NCBI GenBank assembly: GCA_029975055.1
Contig: JARKPU010000022.1
Location: 1 to 64,000 of the forward strand
Origin: Anaerolinea sp.
GTDB taxonomy: Bacteria > Chloroflexota > Anaerolineae > Anaerolineales > Anaerolineaceae
Direction: 5' to 3'
Length of the DNA stretch: 64,000 bases
The notes beneath the pieces were generated by a model that saw only the letters and a program-made list of their open reading frames with translations, did no database searches and was not told the DNA's origin. Of the stretch, positions 61,490 to 64,000 are shown one piece after another. The translations under genes and the position numbers were made by a program. How positions within the stretch are numbered: position 1 is the first letter of the stretch; each line of letters opens with the position of its first letter.

Positions 61490-64000
61490 ATGCCTCGCAA
61501 CGCGCATTACGTCCTCAGCACCCACTGGGACCGCGAGTGGTACCAGACCTTTCAAGATTTCCGCTTCCGCCTGGTGCGCCTGGTGGATGAAATCCTCGCC
61601 GGCTGGGCCGACGGCCGCCTGAAAGGCCCCTTCCAGACCGACGGGCAGGCCATTATCCTGGAAGACTATCTCGAAATCCGCCCCGAGCGGCGCGAGCTGG
61701 TGACCGCCCTGCTGAAGGACGGGCACTTCGTCTCCGGGCCGTGGTATGTGCTGCCCGATGAATTCCTCGTCTCCGGCGAGTCGCTGGTGCGCAACATCGA
61801 GTTCGGGCGCAAGCTGGTGCGCAGCCTGGGCGCCGAGCCATCGAACGCGGGGTTCCTGTGCGATATGTTCGGCCACAACAGCCAGATGCCGCAGATCTTC
61901 GCCGGTTTCGGCATCCAGATGGGCTTCATCTGGCGCGGCAACAACCTCGCCGACCGCCGCCTGGCCATCTGGCGCGGCGCCGACGGCACCGAGCTGCCCT
62001 GCTACCGCTTCGGCGAGAACGGTTACTGCACCTACGCCACCAGCGTGCGCCAGCTCAACGGCAGCCTGCCGGAGCTCTCTCCCGCCGAAATCCGCGCGCG
62101 CCAGGCCGCCTACTTCCAGCTGGAAAATTCCAAGACCGAAACCGGCCCCCTGTTGATCTTCGACGGCTGCGACCACCTCGCCTGGAACCCGGCCGATTAC
62201 GCCGTGCTCGCCGAACGCTTCGGCGCGGATGGAGAATTCTCCCTGCGGCACACCTCGCTGGACGCCTACATGCAGGAAATGCTGCCCCACAAGGCCGAGA
62301 TCAGCACCGTGCTCGAAGGCGAGCTGCGCGAACCGGCGCTCTACCCCGGGCATGTCGAGGCGCAATGGCTCATCCCGGGCGTTGGGTCGAGCCGGGTCAA
62401 CCTCAAGCTGGCCAACGCTGCCTGCCAGAGCCTGCTCTGCCAGTGGGCCGAGCCGATCAACGCCTTCGCTCACCACGCGCTGGAGATGGAATACCCGCAG
62501 GGCTTCCTGGACGTGGCCTGGCGCTGGCTGCTGCAAAACCACCCGCATGATTCGATCTGCGGCTGCTCGATCGACCGCGTGCACGAAGACATGCTCTACC
62601 GCTTCCACCAAACCGAGCAGATCGGCGAGCGCATCACCCTCGAAGCCTCGCGCGCCATAACGGCCTCGGTGAGCGGCGAGGTCGGCGAGAACGAGGTGCG
62701 CGTGGGGGTCTTCAACCCGCTGCCGCGGGCTCTGGACGAGGTGGTTGACCTCGACCTGGAAGTGCCGACCGGGTGGCCGGTTTTCAACGAGATGTCGAAT
62801 TCCGAGTTCAAGATTTCCCTGCGCATCTATGATGCCCAGGGCAAGGAACTGCCCTACCAGCGCGTGGCTCAGCAGCTTGGCCAGCAGCGCTACCGCTATT
62901 ACGGCAAGGTCTTCGCCGAGAATTACCAGGTCAACGTGGTGCGGGTGAGCCTGCCGCTGCGTATCCCGGCCCTCGGCTACACCACCCTCAGCCTGCGCGC
63001 CGGCGAGCCCGGCCTGCCCACGCGCCACCCCATGCTCCCTGGCCTGGTGACGGGCGAGCGCAGCATGGAAAACGAATTCCTCAAGGTGTCTGTGGAACCC
63101 GATGGCACCCTTTCGCTGCTCGATAAGCGCAGCGGCCAGGCCTACCGCCGCCTGCTGACCTTCGAGGACCGCGCGGATATCGGCGATGGCTGGAACCACG
63201 GCCCGGCCGAGAACGACCAGCATTTCTTCTCGCCCGGCAGCCGCACGAGCATCGCGCGGGTGAGCAGCGGCCGCTACAAGGCCTCATTCCGTATCCGCAC
63301 GGTGATGGAGCTGCCCGCCGAATTCGACTTTGCCAACCTCAAGCGCAGCGACGAGATCGCCGGGCTGGTGATCGACAGCCTGGTCACGCTGCGAGCCGGC
63401 TGCCCGCGCCTGGAAGTGGAAACGACGGTGCACAACAACGTCAAAGACCACCGCCTGCGTGTGCTCTTCCCGAGCGGCGCCCAGGCCCAGACGTATATCG
63501 CCGACTCGCCGTTCGACGTGGTCGAGCGGCCGATTGCCCTGCGCGCCGATAACCACCTCTACCGCGAACCGGAGATCGAACCCAAACCGATGGAGACCTT
63601 CACCGCCGTGTTCGATTCCTCGCGCGGCCTGGCGGTGATCAGCAGCGGGCTGCTGGAGAGCGCCGTGGTGGACCACCCCGAACGCACTCTGGCATTGACG
63701 CTCTTCCGCGCCACGCGCAAAACCGTGGGCACCAACGGCGAGCCGGGCGGGCAGATGCTCGGCGAGCTGCGCTTCCGCTACTGGCTCGCGCCGCTCCAGG
63801 GCGCGCCGGACCGCAGCGAATTGCTCTCGCTGGGTCAGCAGCTTGCCGCGGGGCTGCGCCTGGCCTTCCTGGAGAAGCGCAGCCGGGCGTTCTACCGCCA
63901 GGGCAAGGATTTGCCCGCCGAGAGCAGCTTCCTGGCGCTGCATGGCCCCGCCGTGCTCACCAGCCTGCGCCGCACCCCCGCCGGGCTGGAGGCGCGCCTG
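61490..64000 (+). CDS. GH38 alpha-mannosidase (partial, runs off the window)
   Basis: 837 codons are open to the last base of the window, so the 3' end is missing. Glycoside hydrolase family 38: the N-terminal zinc site THWDREWY (H11, D13) and C-D-M-F-G-H near residue 125 with the nucleophile Asp are present. HHALEMEYPQGFLD, LQNHPHDSICGCS and the beta-rich C-terminal part follow. The HWDREWY form is the one found in MngB-like bacterial mannosidases. It probably trims alpha-mannosides or mannosylglycerate in the cytoplasm (no signal peptide). CGGAGAA lies before the ATG. Confidence 0.93.
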   Translation, partial: MPRNAHYVLSTHWDREWYQTFQDFRFRLVRLVDEILAGWADGRLKGPFQTDGQAIILEDYLEIRPERRELVTALLKDGHFVSGPWYVLPDEFLVSGESLVRNIEFGRKLVRSLGAEPSNAGFLCDMFGHNSQMPQIFAGFGIQMGFIWRGNNLADRRLAIWRGADGTELPCYRFGENGYCTYATSVRQLNGSLPELSPAEIRARQAAYFQLENSKTETGPLLIFDGCDHLAWNPADYAVLAERFGADGEFSLRHTSLDAYMQEMLPHKAEISTVLEGELREPALYPGHVEAQWLIPGVGSSRVNLKLANAACQSLLCQWAEPINAFAHHALEMEYPQGFLDVAWRWLLQNHPHDSICGCSIDRVHEDMLYRFHQTEQIGERITLEASRAITASVSGEVGENEVRVGVFNPLPRALDEVVDLDLEVPTGWPVFNEMSNSEFKISLRIYDAQGKELPYQRVAQQLGQQRYRYYGKVFAENYQVNVVRVSLPLRIPALGYTTLSLRAGEPGLPTRHPMLPGLVTGERSMENEFLKVSVEPDGTLSLLDKRSGQAYRRLLTFEDRADIGDGWNHGPAENDQHFFSPGSRTSIARVSSGRYKASFRIRTVMELPAEFDFANLKRSDEIAGLVIDSLVTLRAGCPRLEVETTVHNNVKDHRLRVLFPSGAQAQTYIADSPFDVVERPIALRADNHLYREPEIEPKPMETFTAVFDSSRGLAVISSGLLESAVVDHPERTLALTLFRATRKTVGTNGEPGGQMLGELRFRYWLAPLQGAPDRSELLSLGQQLAAGLRLAFLEKRSRAFYRQGKDLPAESSFLALHGPAVLTSLRRTPAGLEARL

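Noticed and set aside
61340..63223. Long minus-strand open frame opposite the GH38 gene
   Set aside because: The plus-strand frame has all GH38 motifs and is open to the window end; the minus frame is composition-driven.

Overview
The window is a GC-rich bacterial chromosome segment with tightly packed genes. It most likely comes from a Chloroflexota (Anaerolineae-type) organism. This is inferred from the combination of Thr/Pro-rich lipoprotein and stalk sequences, a DUF4012 protein, Tad-type pilins, FG-GAP surface proteins, a complete System I cytochrome c maturation operon and T-box control of aminoacyl-tRNA synthetase genes. No 16S gene, tRNA, CRISPR array, phage or transposase gene is visible, so the taxonomy stays an inference.

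Layout. 1-5.6 kb: a 52-bp tandem hairpin repeat cut by the window edge, a phospholipase D-like lipoprotein, three related zinc-ribbon proteins overlapping as an operon, and three small heat-shock proteins in tandem, all on the minus strand. 5.6-9.4 kb: glycosyltransferase, methyltransferase, cyclophilin, a small membrane protein and a GH16 lipoprotein. 9.4-15.1 kb: two different valyl-tRNA synthetases in tandem (bacterial-type and archaeal-like) behind a T-box leader whose specifier reads GUC (Val), with a consensus promoter. 15.2-18.5 kb: a helical protein, an RNB-family ribonuclease and a secreted protein.

18.7-28.5 kb is a cell-envelope/exopolysaccharide block. It contains a DUF2723 membrane protein, an LPG-synthase-like membrane protein and a GT2-sugar-phosphate transferase fusion, then a minus-strand operon of three secreted proteins, a DUF4012 protein and a NusG/RfaH-like antiterminator. 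28.8-37.7 kb is the operon ccmE-ccmF-ccmH-ccmG-zinc ribbon-dihaem lipoprotein-ccmA-ccmB-ccmC-ccmD. CcmE carries the CxxxY haem-binding variant. 37.8-42.6 kb: a CruF-like carotenoid gene, then a kinase/regulator/acyltransferase operon. 42.6-46.5 kb: a CPBP protease and a giant FG-GAP protein with a low-GC segment. 46.6-55.3 kb: TadE/TadG pilin-like genes, one with PA14 domains and a Thr-Pro stalk, and a divergent phosphatase-like membrane protein. 55.4-64 kb: S51 peptidase, PolX, MFS transporter, aldo/keto reductase, flavin oxidoreductase and a GH38 alpha-mannosidase that runs off the end.

Two patterns cut across the genes. One is a family of near-perfect palindromes at four or five intergenic sites. 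The other is a set of five genes whose -10 hexamer ends 6-7 nt before the start codon with no Shine-Dalgarno sequence, as expected for leaderless mRNAs.
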